A stretch of 64,000 bases of DNA from Citreimonas salinaria (GCF_900107235.1 NZ_FNPF01000006.1:1-64000), one strand, 5' to 3'; counted from the first letter of the stretch, positions 27,291 to 36,451 are shown. The notes: generated by a model not told the origin, from the letters alone. Program-made: numbers and translations.

Positions 27291-27827
27291 ATGAAATATC
27301 TCGGAACCAGTGCAATTGCCCTCGTCCTCGCATCGGGTGCCGCTTACGCGGAAACCCACATGGAGGCCGAAGTCGTGGAGAACGAAAACGTGGTCGTCGA
27401 AGGCGACAACCAAATGGTGCGCCGCGACTATACCGATTACACGGTCGACGACATGTACGCCGACAGCGCGAACCTGATCCGCACCCGCGACATCACGGGC
27501 GGCGACATCTATTCGATGGGCACGGATTACACCGGTCTTGCAGGCGACGCCGAGATGGCGTGGAGCGAGCAGGCCTATACGGGGATCGGTGACGGCTGGA
27601 ACGACATCGGCGAAATCGAGGACATCATCCTGTCGCGTGACGGCCAGATGATCGGCATCATTGCTGAGGTCGGTGGCTTTTTCGACATCGGTGATAAGCA
27701 CGTCATGATCCCCGTCAACGACGTGAGCCTCGTCCCCATCGACGATGAGACCTACGCCTACGTTACGCGTTTGACCGAAGAACAGCTGGAGCAGCTGGAA
27801 GGCGTCGACGAAGGCTTCTGGAACTAA
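27291..27827 (+). CDS. Exported PRC-barrel protein
   Basis: The protein has 178 residues: signal peptide (ASGAAYAET), an acidic linker, then one PRC-barrel (DIGEIEDIILSRDGQMIGIIAEVGGFFDIGDKHVMIPV, recognised by GEIEDI and GGFFDIGDK). AAAAGGAG precedes the ATG. Unusually acidic, likely periplasmic. PRC-barrels bind proteins or ligands; the role here is unknown. It has its own EcfG promoter and a clear terminator, so it is a single-gene unit. Confidence 0.85.
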   Translation: MKYLGTSAIALVLASGAAYAETHMEAEVVENENVVVEGDNQMVRRDYTDYTVDDMYADSANLIRTRDITGGDIYSMGTDYTGLAGDAEMAWSEQAYTGIGDGWNDIGEIEDIILSRDGQMIGIIAEVGGFFDIGDKHVMIPVNDVSLVPIDDETYAYVTRLTEEQLEQLEGVDEGFWN

Positions 27828-27851
27828 GCTTTTCGTAAGATATCGAAAGTG

Positions 27852-27876
27852 AAAAGGGCCTTCGGGCCCTTTTCCG
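27852..27876 (+). terminator. Rho-independent terminator
   Basis: AAAAGGGCC, loop TTCG, GGCCCTTTT. It ends the PRC-barrel transcript and, having A/T on both sides, may also serve the convergent DUF998 gene. Confidence 0.85.
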
Positions 27877-27928
27877 ATTCCGGGGTCGTCATTTCCGCCC
27901 CTTTTTGATCCGCTTCATTCGACGAAAC

Positions 27929-28576
27929 TCAGCTTTCCCGCGATGCGCATTTCCCGATCTCATGGGAAACGGCAGCCACCCAGAAAGCCGCAACAAGTCC
28001 AAGAGCCCTTTCCCACGCCCCGTCGTACGCGGTCGGCATTATGAAAAAGATCGGCGCCATGATCGCCCACAAGATAGCGCACAGGAAGGAAATGCGGCTC
28101 AGGTTCCTGCTCAGATCCCGAAAGGCCGGAATGGGGGCGGCGAACGCGGCCAGGAACAAAAGGCCCAGCGCATATACCAGGTAGATGTGGATCACCACGC
28201 CTTCGTTGTCGTTGTCGCCGTACTCGTTGCGGGCACCGACGATGATCACGATGCCGGTCAGGACCGCCAGCGACAGTATGGTCACCGTCATGCGCGTGCC
28301 GCTCAGCCGCATATGCGCCAGCCCCAGCGCGATGGCGAACAGCCCGCCCGCGAAACCGTAGAAGCCCACGTCCTGAATGATCTCGAACTCTCCGGCCGCA
28401 AGGTCGCTGACCGTGTCCGAGACCCAATCGTGCCCGGGCACCAGCACGCTGCCCACGATGTTCGACGCGATCAGGGCCGCGACGCCAAGCGCCCCGACGA
28501 TCGCGCATATGCGCAACAGCGTCGCGTCGGGTCGCATGTCAAGCGGGTCCGCGGCGCGGGACGGTTTACGGGACAT
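27929..28576 (-). CDS. DUF998-family membrane protein
   Basis: Protein of 215 residues with about six membrane helices. SNIVGSVLVPGHDWVSDTVSDLAAG is the DUF998 opening, with the conserved acidic residues after the first helix. AAGGAGAAG precedes the ATG at 28576. Function unknown. Confidence 0.75.
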   Translation of the reverse strand: MSRKPSRAADPLDMRPDATLLRICAIVGALGVAALIASNIVGSVLVPGHDWVSDTVSDLAAGEFEIIQDVGFYGFAGGLFAIALGLAHMRLSGTRMTVTILSLAVLTGIVIIVGARNEYGDNDNEGVVIHIYLVYALGLLFLAAFAAPIPAFRDLSRNLSRISFLCAILWAIMAPIFFIMPTAYDGAWERALGLVAAFWVAAVSHEIGKCASRES

Positions 28577-28859
28577 AGCCTTCTCCTTCTGATAAAACGG
28601 GTCGGCGCCATTGGTGCCGGGTCGTGCTTGCCGCTGACAAAGGCGCGCGGGCAGGCCGATCATGGGCGGCGCGCCGCCTCGGATAACCTGCGACACCCGG
28701 AAGATCGTCCAGAAAAGGCTTCCGCTGTCCAGCACCGACCGCCTGTCGTCGAGATCGTCCTTCAGCCCCGGCCGTTCGGTGCCCGCGAAGGACAGCCGCG
28801 CCAGCCCCGTCCGGTGCCGCGCAAGGCGGCGGGTCCAGGCGTCATCGGCCGTGCCGGCC

Positions 28860-30263
28860 CTACTCGCCGTGATGGTCGCCGAGCGCCCAAAGCCGGTTCG
28901 CCGGGCCCGCGATCGGCGCGGTGTCCGTACGCAGGACCCGCTTGTGCCTTGCCAGGATCAGCCCGGCCCAGGCCGCCAGCGCATTCGCGATCACCGTCGC
29001 GGCCAGCACGCCGGCATAGCCGAAGAGCGTGACGCCCAGCCAGGCCAGCGGCACGTAAAGCGCACCGATCCGCAGCAGGCTCAGCCCCAGCGCCCAGCGC
29101 GCGCTCGACCGCGCCGTCATCGCGGCGTTGGCGGCCAGCACGACACCGTAGGCGCCCAGGCTCCAGCCGACGATCCGCAGGTAATGGGCCGTGTAGGCGG
29201 CCGCGTCCTGCCCGGCGGTCATCAGGCCCGCTATGGCGTCCGCGAAAATCCACAGGATCAGCGCCACGCTCAGCCCGTAACCCAGCGCGAACCAGACCGC
29301 CACGCGCATGGCGGCGGCCGCGCGTTCGGCCCGTCCCGCGCCCCAGGCCTGCCCGATCACCGGCGCCAGCCCCGACGCCACCGCGAAGAACGGCACGAGC
29401 GCGATCGCCTGCACCCGCGAGGCCGCGCCGAAGCCCGCCACCGCCGTGTCGCCGATCGTCGCCACCGCCATCGTCACCGCCGCCATGCCCGCCGGGTTCA
29501 CCGCCCGCGACGCGCCTGCCGGAAGCCCGGTGGCGGTGATCGCGCGCAGCGACGCGGCCATGCCCTCCAGCGGCCGCGGGCCCGGCGACAGGCGGCCCTG
29601 CCGCCGCGCCAGCACCACCGCGACCGCCAGCGCGAGGCTGCGCGCCAGAAGCGTCGACACGCCGGCGCCCATCATGCCCATCGCGCCGATCGGTCCCACG
29701 CCGAACACGAAGACCGGCGTCAGCGCGATGTTCAGCACCGCCGTCATCACCATGATCCCCGACGGCGTCGCGCCGTCGCCCGCGGCGCGGAACGAGGCGT
29801 TCAGGATCATCGTCGCCACGAGGATCGGGAAACTGGCCGCCCACCACGGGACGTAGTTCAGGATCGCCTCCAGCACCGCGTCGCCCGCGCCCAGGGTCGT
29901 GAAGATCGCCGGTGCGCCCAGCCACAGCACCGCACCGATGGCGACGCCCACGACCAGGCCGAAGCCGACCGCGTGCAGCGTCAGCCGGGCCTCGGCCGCG
30001 TCGCCGTCGCCGTGCCCCAGCGTCTGCGAAAATGCGGCGTTGGCGCCCGCCGACATGCCCACGGAAAAGGCGCTGACGGCGACGATGACCGGGTAGACGA
30101 AGCCCACCGCGGTCAGTTCGGTCTCGCCCACGCGGGCAAGGAAGAAGGCGTCCGCCAGCCCCACCAGCAGCACGCCCAGGATGCCCAGCGCCATCGGGGC
30201 GCTGACCTTGGTCAGCTTGCGCCACACCGGGCCCTGGTTCAGATCGTCATGCGCGGCAGTCAT
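28860..30263 (-). CDS. MATE-family efflux protein
   Basis: The protein has 467 residues and twelve membrane helices in two similar halves. Typical stretches: LTKVSAPMALGILGVLLVGLADAFFLARVGE, NASFRAAGDGATPSGIMVMTA and VNPAGMAAVTMAVATIG, where short runs such as FRAAGDGATPS mark the family. It is a cation-coupled multidrug exporter or a related organic-solute exporter. No EcfG site was found upstream. Confidence 0.88.
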   Translation of the reverse strand: MTAAHDDLNQGPVWRKLTKVSAPMALGILGVLLVGLADAFFLARVGETELTAVGFVYPVIVAVSAFSVGMSAGANAAFSQTLGHGDGDAAEARLTLHAVGFGLVVGVAIGAVLWLGAPAIFTTLGAGDAVLEAILNYVPWWAASFPILVATMILNASFRAAGDGATPSGIMVMTAVLNIALTPVFVFGVGPIGAMGMMGAGVSTLLARSLALAVAVVLARRQGRLSPGPRPLEGMAASLRAITATGLPAGASRAVNPAGMAAVTMAVATIGDTAVAGFGAASRVQAIALVPFFAVASGLAPVIGQAWGAGRAERAAAAMRVAVWFALGYGLSVALILWIFADAIAGLMTAGQDAAAYTAHYLRIVGWSLGAYGVVLAANAAMTARSSARWALGLSLLRIGALYVPLAWLGVTLFGYAGVLAATVIANALAAWAGLILARHKRVLRTDTAPIAGPANRLWALGDHHGE

Positions 30264-30619
30264 CGGTTCGCGGCGCCCGGTCGGCGGTCAGGTGTCATGC
30301 AAGCTCCGTAAGGGGTCAACGCGGCTACAATCGCCGGGAGCGCCGCGGGGTTCCACGCCGGACCGCGTCCTCACGCGCGCCTAATGTGCGGTGACGCACG
30401 CACCGCCGAAGGCCCCGAACTCGCGCGCCTGGCAGATCGAAGGATCGGTCGAGCGCGCGCACGGGCGCGAGACCGGAGCCGCCTGCGCGCACGCCGGACG
30501 TGCCGAAACACCGCCGGAAAAAATTCTTGCGGCGGCACGAGAAATGCCGGAACCGAAAGCGTGGTCGCCGGTTTCCCAGTCGTATCCCGAACGGGATGCG
30601 CAACTGGATGGAGCGGCGG
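30264..30619. other. Intergenic region before a small gene
   Basis: Nothing gene-like is convincing in the first 280 bases; several overlapping open frames disagree and look like G+C artefacts. The last part holds a near-consensus EcfG promoter and leader for the small gene at 30620. Confidence 0.45.
30549..30573 (+). promoter_or_regulatory. EcfG-type promoter, one mismatch, before a 49-residue ORF
   Basis: GGAAC (30549-30553), 16 bases, GGTT (30570-30573) in place of CGTT, 47 bases before the ATG at 30620. Confidence 0.5.
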
Positions 30620-30769
30620 ATGCCCCTGGACTGGATCGCAAAAATCGTTGAGCGCATCGACGACATGATGCGTCAGTCTTTCCGGCCGTTTCGTCCCGAA
30701 AGGGTTCTGCTGACGCAGAATATCCCTGTCTCGCGTCAGGCGCGCCAACTCCGCACACGGCAGCTCTGA
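30620..30769 (+). CDS. Hypothetical small protein, 49 residues
   Basis: MPLDWIAKIVERIDDMMRQS is followed by a basic, Pro/Arg-rich tail ending RQLRTRQL. The first 20 residues form an amphipathic helix; the tail has no hydrophobic segment. GGAG at 30610-30613 sits 6 bases before the ATG. A near-consensus EcfG promoter lies upstream and a strong terminator 53 bases downstream, so promoter, ribosome site, ORF and terminator are all in order. No family recognised. Longer in-frame starts (30596, 30500) lack a ribosome site. Confidence 0.55.
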   Translation: MPLDWIAKIVERIDDMMRQSFRPFRPERVLLTQNIPVSRQARQLRTRQL

Positions 30770-30821
30770 CGATTCCCCCCGGTCACGGGCGTCTCTTCCC
30801 GGTTTCGCGCTTGTGACCACA

Positions 30822-30856
30822 CCCCGTCTGGCTCCCCGGCCAGGCGGGGTTTTTTC
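30822..30856 (+). terminator. Rho-independent terminator
   Basis: CCCCGTCTGG pairs with CCAGGCGGGG (one G-T mismatch) and is followed by six T. Its plus-strand orientation points to a transcript from the small gene upstream. Confidence 0.85.
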
Positions 30857-30960
30857 TTGTCCGCCGTCCGCCGTTCGGCGGCCGGCGGCCGTGCCGACGC
30901 GGCTGTCGGCATCAGGGCGCAGCCGCCCTCGCGACCGTCCCGCTCAGGGGTCCGACGTCT

Positions 30961-32199
30961 TCAGGCGGCGCCCGTCGCGCCGCGCGCCGGCAACCCGCAG
31001 GCGGCCAGCGCCGTGGCAAGATCGGCGGGGCGCCCGAAATACCATCCCTGTCCGCCATGCATGCCAAGCCGCGCCAGGGCGCGGCATTCCTCGGCGGTTT
31101 CGATGCCCTCGGCAACGATCTGCGCCTTCGTCTCGGTGGCGAAATGCACCATCGCGGCCGCAAGCGATCGACGAACCGGGTCGACATGTATGCCCGTCAC
31201 CAGCGACCTGTCGAGTTTCAGGATATCCGGCGAGATCCGGATGATCTGTTGCAGGCCCGAATAGCCGGCGCCCGCGTCGTCGACCGCGATTCTCAGCCCG
31301 CCCTCGCGCAGGCGCATCAACTGGTCGAGGAATGGCGCCTCGGCGCCGATCTGGTCGTGCTCGGTGATCTCGATCACCAGCCGGTCCAAGGGTTTTCCCT
31401 CCAGCACCTTCGCAAGCCGCCCCGAGGCGACGGTCCCCGGGCTGGCGTTGAACGACAGGTAGAGCGGCTCGGGCAGGGCGGCCAACCCGACCAGCGCCGC
31501 GTCGATCGCGGCAAGCTCCAGCTCGACGCCCAGGCCCACGCCGCTGGCCTCGGCGAACCACAGGTCGGGCGCGCGATACGGCTCGGCCTCGAACCGGCTC
31601 AGCGCCTCGAACCCCCGCACCGCGCCCGAGGACAGTTCGACGATGGGCTGGTAGACGATCCTGAAGGCATGGGACCGGATCGCGGCCTGGATCTCGGCGA
31701 CCTGCGCGCTGTGCCTGTCGCGCCGGATCAGCGCGGTGTTGACCTGTTCGGCGACAAGATCCGCGAAGATGCGCATCACGCTCAGATCACGTTGGGTCAG
31801 CGTCGGGTTCGCGCGGGTGCTCAGGCAACAGAACATGCCGTAGGGGCTGCCGTCGCCGCGCCGGATCGGCACGCCGACATGGCTGCCGACCGGCATGTCC
31901 GTGGTGATGGCCATGGCCATGCAAAGCGGGTCGGCGCTGGTGTCCGGGATCAGCGCGGGAAGGCGCCCGTCCAGGATGTGCCTGCAATAGACGTCCTTCA
32001 GATCGTGGCTGTCTCCCGCGGCTATGACGTGTTCCAGCCCCGGCGCGTCGACGGCCCGGAACACGCTGTTGCCGTCGACGAACTCGGACAGGTAGGCGAC
32101 TTCCATGCCCAGATGTTCCCGGACCGTCGCCAGTGCCGTGGCAATGATCTCGTCCGGCAGGCGGCCTTCGACTTCGGGTCTCAGTTTCAGTGCAGACAT
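30961..32199 (-). CDS. GAF-EAL protein, probable cyclic-di-GMP phosphodiesterase
   Basis: The protein has 412 residues. Residues 1-160 are a GAF sensor domain (VDGNSVFRAVDAPG, VGSHVGVPIRRGDGSPYGMFCC). Residues 170-405 are an EAL domain with the catalytic residues visible: FEALSRF, SFNASP, EITEHD, VDDAGAGYSG, LKLDRSL, AEGIE and GGQGWYFGRP. All metal ligands appear kept, so it should be able to hydrolyse c-di-GMP. There is no membrane segment. It is downstream of phyR on the same strand, 296 bases away. Confidence 0.88.
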   Translation of the reverse strand: MSALKLRPEVEGRLPDEIIATALATVREHLGMEVAYLSEFVDGNSVFRAVDAPGLEHVIAAGDSHDLKDVYCRHILDGRLPALIPDTSADPLCMAMAITTDMPVGSHVGVPIRRGDGSPYGMFCCLSTRANPTLTQRDLSVMRIFADLVAEQVNTALIRRDRHSAQVAEIQAAIRSHAFRIVYQPIVELSSGAVRGFEALSRFEAEPYRAPDLWFAEASGVGLGVELELAAIDAALVGLAALPEPLYLSFNASPGTVASGRLAKVLEGKPLDRLVIEITEHDQIGAEAPFLDQLMRLREGGLRIAVDDAGAGYSGLQQIIRISPDILKLDRSLVTGIHVDPVRRSLAAAMVHFATETKAQIVAEGIETAEECRALARLGMHGGQGWYFGRPADLATALAACGLPARGATGAA

Positions 32200-32495
32200 C
32201 GCGCAACTCGCTCTTTGCCGGAATTTTGCGAAAGTCCGGGTGGGCGTCCCGTTAAGGCGCGACGATTAAATGCATCGAATTGGAGGGATCGGGACGCGGT
32301 CCCGAATGCCTTCGAGGGATGCGCAGACGACGACCGGCGTGTTTGCCCACGGCGCGGCCCGAAGCGCACCGGCAGTTGCGTGGAAGACCGCGCGACTGCC
32401 GGAGTGAGGCGATTTCCTAAAGGATCGTGAATCCGTCCCTGCAAGCCATTGAAGACGCTGCGTCACCTTCGTGTCCCATCGTGGGACATCCCGCC

Positions 32496-33302
32496 TCAGG
32501 CGCTCAGCGTCTCGGTCGAGGCGAAGAACATCGCCTGGCTCACGGCCGATTTCACCTGCCGCTCGGAATACGGCTTGGGAATGATGAAGGCCGGCTCGGG
32601 CCGGTCGCCGGTCAGCAGCCGTTCCGGGAAGGCGGTGATGAAGATGACGGGGATGTTGCCCACCGTCTCGAGCAGTTCCTTCACCGCCTCGATCCCCGAG
32701 GAATTGTCCGCCAGCTGGATGTCCGCCAGGATCAGGTCGGGATAGTCCTGCAACCCCAGTTCGACCGCCTTGCGGTGTGTCTGCCCGACGCCGGTGACGT
32801 GGTGGCCCATTCCCGTGACGATGGCGCGGATGTCCATCGCGATGATCGCCTCGTCCTCGATCAGCAGGATCTTTCCGCTGACGCTGTCGTGCATCTCGCG
32901 GTGGGCGATAGCGATCATCTCGCGCGCCTCGCCGGCGCTGATGTCCATGATCTGCCCGATCTCGTGGGGGGTGAACGACTCGATCGTGTTCAGCAGCAGC
33001 GCCTCGCGCGAATTCGCCGTCAGGTGGTTCAGATGGTTCTGCGCCGCCTGCTCGAGCGTCGAGTCCGGCACCTCGACCGGAGTGCCCGCGCTGGTCCAGA
33101 TCATGTGGAACGCCCGGAACAGCGCGACCCGCGGATCGAGCCCCTCCTTGAGAACCGACCGATCCTGCAGCAGCGCCTCGAGCGTGGCGGCGGCATAAGC
33201 GTCGCCCGCGCTTTGCGTGCCGGTCAATGCCCGCGCGTAGCGTCGGAGAAACGGCAGATGACGCGCGATCCGGTCGGACAGAGCTTCGTTCATGTCGGAC
33301 AT
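32496..33302 (-). CDS. phyR: PhyR, anti-anti-sigma response regulator of the general stress response
   Basis: The protein has 268 residues. The N-terminal 135 mimic a sigma factor (LPFLRRYARALTG; SREALLLNTIESFTPHEIGQIMDIS as a sigma4-like part). The C-terminal receiver has Asp194 (LILADIQLAD), the Thr in FITA and Lys243 (IIPKPYS). When phosphorylated, PhyR binds the anti-sigma factor NepR and frees EcfG. It is divergent from nepR-ecfG, the conserved layout in alphaproteobacteria. Confidence 0.96.
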   Translation of the reverse strand: MSDMNEALSDRIARHLPFLRRYARALTGTQSAGDAYAAATLEALLQDRSVLKEGLDPRVALFRAFHMIWTSAGTPVEVPDSTLEQAAQNHLNHLTANSREALLLNTIESFTPHEIGQIMDISAGEAREMIAIAHREMHDSVSGKILLIEDEAIIAMDIRAIVTGMGHHVTGVGQTHRKAVELGLQDYPDLILADIQLADNSSGIEAVKELLETVGNIPVIFITAFPERLLTGDRPEPAFIIPKPYSERQVKSAVSQAMFFASTETLSA

Positions 33303-33336
33303 CTTCTGTGGTACCCCCCAGCCCCTGCAAATCTTC

Positions 33337-33361
33337 GGAACAAACCCCGCATGGCCGCGTT
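33337..33361 (+). promoter_or_regulatory. EcfG promoter, exact match, before nepR-ecfG
   Basis: GGAAC (33337-33341), 16 bases, CGTT (33358-33361), 40 bases before nepR. It indicates autoregulation of the anti-sigma/sigma operon. Confidence 0.85.
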
Positions 33362-33368
33362 CGGTTCC
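33343..33368 (-). promoter_or_regulatory. EcfG-type promoter, one mismatch, before phyR
   Basis: On the minus strand GGAAC (33368-33364), 17 bases, GGTT (33346-33343), 41 bases before the phyR ATG. It overlaps the nepR promoter almost fully. Confidence 0.6.
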
Positions 33369-33400
33369 ATACAGGCTCTGACAAAACGCGGGCGGGACGA

Positions 33401-33589
33401 ATGGAATTGGCTTTTCTCATGAAGGAACAGGACAACGGCCGTGCGGGCAGGCGCCACGAATCCGATCCGATCAACGAGAACCTCAGGCGTGTCTATGACG
33501 GCCTGATCGATGACGACGTGCCCGATCGCTTCACCGATTTGCTGCGCAGGCTGCGCGAACAGGATTCGAAGAAAGACGGCGACACATGA
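33401..33589 (+). CDS. nepR: NepR, anti-sigma factor of EcfG
   Basis: The protein has 62 residues. The core INENLRRVYDGLIDDDVPDRF, then TDLLRRLREQ, is the NepR signature of two amphipathic helices that wrap EcfG or PhyR. A second ATG at 33419 is possible; neither has a strong ribosome site. Its stop overlaps the ecfG start (ATGA), so anti-sigma and sigma are made in step. Confidence 0.93.
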   Translation: MELAFLMKEQDNGRAGRRHESDPINENLRRVYDGLIDDDVPDRFTDLLRRLREQDSKKDGDT

Positions 33590-34167
33590 AGCATGAACGG
33601 GCGGGCGACGACGCGGGTTCGATGGACCCGCGCGAAGAGATCGTGCTGCATCTGAAATCCATGCGCGCCTTCGCGATGTCGCTGACGCGGGATCTCGCGC
33701 GTGCGGACGATCTGGTGCAGGAAACCGTGGTGAAGGCGTGGTCGAACATCGACAAGTTCGAGCGCGGCACCAACATGCGCGCTTGGCTGTTCACCATCCT
33801 GCGCAACACCTTCTATTCCGAGCGCCGCAAGGCGCAGCGCGAATACTCGGACAGCGACGGCGAGATGGCGCGCATGATCGCCCAGAAGCCCGCCCATGAC
33901 GGCCATCTGGCGTTGAACGACTTCCGCAAGGCGTTCGACGCGCTGCCGGCCGACCAGCGCGAGGCGCTGGTGCTGGTGGGGGCCCAAGGCTTCTCGTACG
34001 AGGAAGCGGCCGAGATGTGCGGCTGCGCGATCGGCACGATCAAGAGCCGGGCCAGCCGCGGCCGGGCGCAACTGGCCGTAGCCATGGGCTTCGAGAAGAA
34101 CGAGGAACTCGAACTCACCGATGCGGCCACGGTCGCGGTTCTGGCCCGCAACCCAAGGAGCTGGTAA
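33586..34167 (+). CDS. ecfG: EcfG, general stress response sigma factor
   Basis: ECF sigma factor of 193 residues. Region 2: RDLARADDLVQETVVKAWSNI, MRAWLFTILRNTFYSERRK. Region 4: LPADQREALVLVGAQGFSYEEAAEMCGCAIGTIKSR (recognised by the helix-turn-helix SYEEAAEMCGCAIGTIKSR). Position between nepR and a histidine kinase, opposite phyR, identifies it. It should recognise GGAAC-N16/17-CGTT, a sequence found before many genes here. Confidence 0.94.
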   Translation: MKHERAGDDAGSMDPREEIVLHLKSMRAFAMSLTRDLARADDLVQETVVKAWSNIDKFERGTNMRAWLFTILRNTFYSERRKAQREYSDSDGEMARMIAQKPAHDGHLALNDFRKAFDALPADQREALVLVGAQGFSYEEAAEMCGCAIGTIKSRASRGRAQLAVAMGFEKNEELELTDAATVAVLARNPRSW

Positions 34168-35945
34168 TGGCGGGCGCCGGGCACGCGCCCGGGCGCGGAT
34201 GGGCGTCGAAGCGGATGCGCGACAGCCTCATGGTGCGCGTGGCGCTGCTTCTGACGCTGGCGATGTTGCCCATCGGCATCATCATGATCGGGCAGACCTG
34301 GCGCGCGATGGAGCGCAACAGCGAGATCTTCGCCAGCACGCTGCTGGCGCAGACCAGCGCCATCGTCGCTCCCGAGCGCGAGGCCATCCATACCACGATG
34401 GGCGTGGCCGGCACTCTGGCCGGCGCGCTTGAGGCGCTTGATCCGCCGTTGGGGGCCTGCGAGGCGCTCTTCGCCCGCGCAGCTCAGGAGAATCCGCGAC
34501 TGTCCTTTATCGGTCTGATCGATATGGACCGGATCACGCGCTGCAACACCACCGATACGGAGCGCGACTTCAGGGAGCGTCCCGCTGTCCGGAAGATGTT
34601 CGCGCAGGCCGAGCCGACGATCAGCTTTACTGCGCGGGGCGCGGTTACCGATCAGCCGGTGATCATATTCGCGGAACCCGTCATGAACCCGCAGGACGGG
34701 CTGCGCGGCTTCGTCGTGGTATCGTTCCCCGTCGCGGGGCTGGGTTTCGAAAGCGTGCCCGAGACCGGCGAACAGGCGACTGTCGTGACGTTCAACCAGG
34801 ATGGCGAGATCCTGACCACCTCCGGACCCGGCACGGCCGTCGCCCCGCAGATGCCGCTGGGCGTGGCGCTGCGCGGGCTTGTCGGCTCCCCGCCCGTCAC
34901 CTTTCGGGCGCGCACCGCCGGCGGCGAAGAACGCACCTTCGCGGTAGTGCCGATCGTTCGGGACCGCGCCTATGCCTTGGGCAGTTGGAGCCCCGTCACG
35001 GGCGGCGCATCGGGAGGGACCTGGTTCACCGGTGCCACGCTGAGCTTTCCACTGATCATGTGGGCCGTGACGATGCTGGTGGCCCTGATGGCGCTGAACC
35101 AGCTGGTGCTGCGGCACGTCAACGCGCTGGGCCGCCGCATGCGCAGCTTCGCCGACATCAGGCGCATCTATCGCCCTGCCGAGAGCCGTCGCGCGCCGAC
35201 CGAGATCCGCGACATCGACGACGCATTCGAACGCATGGCGACGCAGATCATCCGCGACGAGGCGGATCTGGAAAACGCCCTGCGCGAGCGCGAGATCCTG
35301 CTAAAGGAAGTCCATCACCGGGTGAAGAACAACCTTCAGTTAATGTCATCGATCATCAACATGCAGGTCCGCAAGGTGCACAGCGACGAGGCTCGTGCCG
35401 CTCTGAGGCAGTTCCAGGACCGGGTGGCCAGCCTCGCATCGGTACACCAGGCGCTGTACCAGGAGCCGTCGTTGACCCGCCTGCGCGTGGATGTGCTTCT
35501 GGAAGACATCGTGGCGCAGCTGGCGACGCTCGGCTCGGCCGACCGAAGCGGCGCCGAGGTCGTACGCGAGCTGGACCCGGTCACGCTGATGCCGGACCAG
35601 GCAGGTCCGCTGGCGATGCTGGCGACCGAGGCAGTGGTGAACGCCTTCAAGTATGGCGGACCCGACGCCTCGGGCGACTTCCGCATCCTGCTGAAACTTG
35701 CCCTGGACGGGCAGGGCAACGACCTGCGCGCCACCCTGACGGTCGAAAACACGGTTGCGTCCGAGGGCAGGGAAAATGACGGGACCGGGCTTGGCCGGCA
35801 ATTGATCGCTGCCTTCGCATCGCAACTCGATGCGCGGCTGGAAGAGGAAAGCCGCGCGGATCGCTTCATTGTTCGCGTCACGTTCGTGCCGGCATTGTTC
35901 GATCCGGCCGAGAATGAACCGCCGACGACCGGCGCTCAACCTTAA
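34167..35945 (+). CDS. Membrane histidine kinase of the PhyR system (HisKA_2 type)
   Basis: The protein has 592 residues. A membrane helix at about 24-44 and another near 292-312 enclose a periplasmic sensor of some 250 residues. A HAMP-like segment follows, then the phosphoacceptor helix EVHHRVKNNLQLMSSIINMQ (HisKA_2 class) and an ATPase domain (ATEAVVNAFKYGGPD, NDGTGLGRQLIAAFA). The start overlaps the ecfG stop (TAATG). By context it is the PhyK-type kinase that phosphorylates PhyR; its signal is unknown. Confidence 0.88.
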   Translation: MAGAGHAPGRGWASKRMRDSLMVRVALLLTLAMLPIGIIMIGQTWRAMERNSEIFASTLLAQTSAIVAPEREAIHTTMGVAGTLAGALEALDPPLGACEALFARAAQENPRLSFIGLIDMDRITRCNTTDTERDFRERPAVRKMFAQAEPTISFTARGAVTDQPVIIFAEPVMNPQDGLRGFVVVSFPVAGLGFESVPETGEQATVVTFNQDGEILTTSGPGTAVAPQMPLGVALRGLVGSPPVTFRARTAGGEERTFAVVPIVRDRAYALGSWSPVTGGASGGTWFTGATLSFPLIMWAVTMLVALMALNQLVLRHVNALGRRMRSFADIRRIYRPAESRRAPTEIRDIDDAFERMATQIIRDEADLENALREREILLKEVHHRVKNNLQLMSSIINMQVRKVHSDEARAALRQFQDRVASLASVHQALYQEPSLTRLRVDVLLEDIVAQLATLGSADRSGAEVVRELDPVTLMPDQAGPLAMLATEAVVNAFKYGGPDASGDFRILLKLALDGQGNDLRATLTVENTVASEGRENDGTGLGRQLIAAFASQLDARLEEESRADRFIVRVTFVPALFDPAENEPPTTGAQP

Positions 35946-36164
35946 GCGCTGATCGGCTTACGATCCCGAAGACGTGCGCTCGAACCAAGGCAACCTTGAC
36001 CCGAGATCGGCTGACGGGCCAGCGATGAGGGATCCTGATTACCGCGGCCGAAGTCTGCCATGCCGATTTTCGACACCACCAGCGCGATTGCGTCGCAACG
36101 GGCACCGGCGCTGAAGCCTTACCGCCCGCTGCCAGGAATTCCCGACGCGATGGTCCGACAGGCC

Positions 36165-36189
36165 GGAACCGGGGCCGTCGGGCAGCGTT
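36165..36189 (+). promoter_or_regulatory. EcfG promoter, exact match, before csbD
   Basis: GGAAC (36165-36169), 16 bases, CGTT (36186-36189), 34 bases before the ATG at 36223. Confidence 0.8.
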
Positions 36190-36222
36190 CTCCAAATGAA
36201 CTCGATAGCCAAGGAGGGACCA

Positions 36223-36423
36223 ATGAACTGGGACCAGATCAAAGGCCAATGGAAGCAGGTGCAGGGCGAAGCCAAGCGTCAGTGGGGCAAGCTTACCGAC
36301 GATGACCTGCGCACCATCGAAGGCGATCGCGACAAGCTGGTCGGTGCAGTGCAGGAAAGATACGGGCGCTCGAAAGACGAGGCCGAGCGCGAAGTCGACG
36401 ACTGGTCGCGCAACCAGGCCTGA
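36223..36423 (+). CDS. CsbD-family stress protein
   Basis: The protein has 66 residues, entirely in CsbD: MNWDQIKGQWKQVQGEAKRQ, WGKLTDDDL, DKLVGAVQERYGRSKDEAEREV. Small, charged and soluble. AAGGAGGG precedes the ATG. CsbD proteins are classic general stress markers (sigma B in Bacillus, EcfG in alphaproteobacteria), which fits the promoter. It forms a one-gene unit with the terminator below. Confidence 0.92.
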   Translation: MNWDQIKGQWKQVQGEAKRQWGKLTDDDLRTIEGDRDKLVGAVQERYGRSKDEAEREVDDWSRNQA

Positions 36424-36451
36424 GGCTCCAAGCCCGAAGGCATTATAACAG

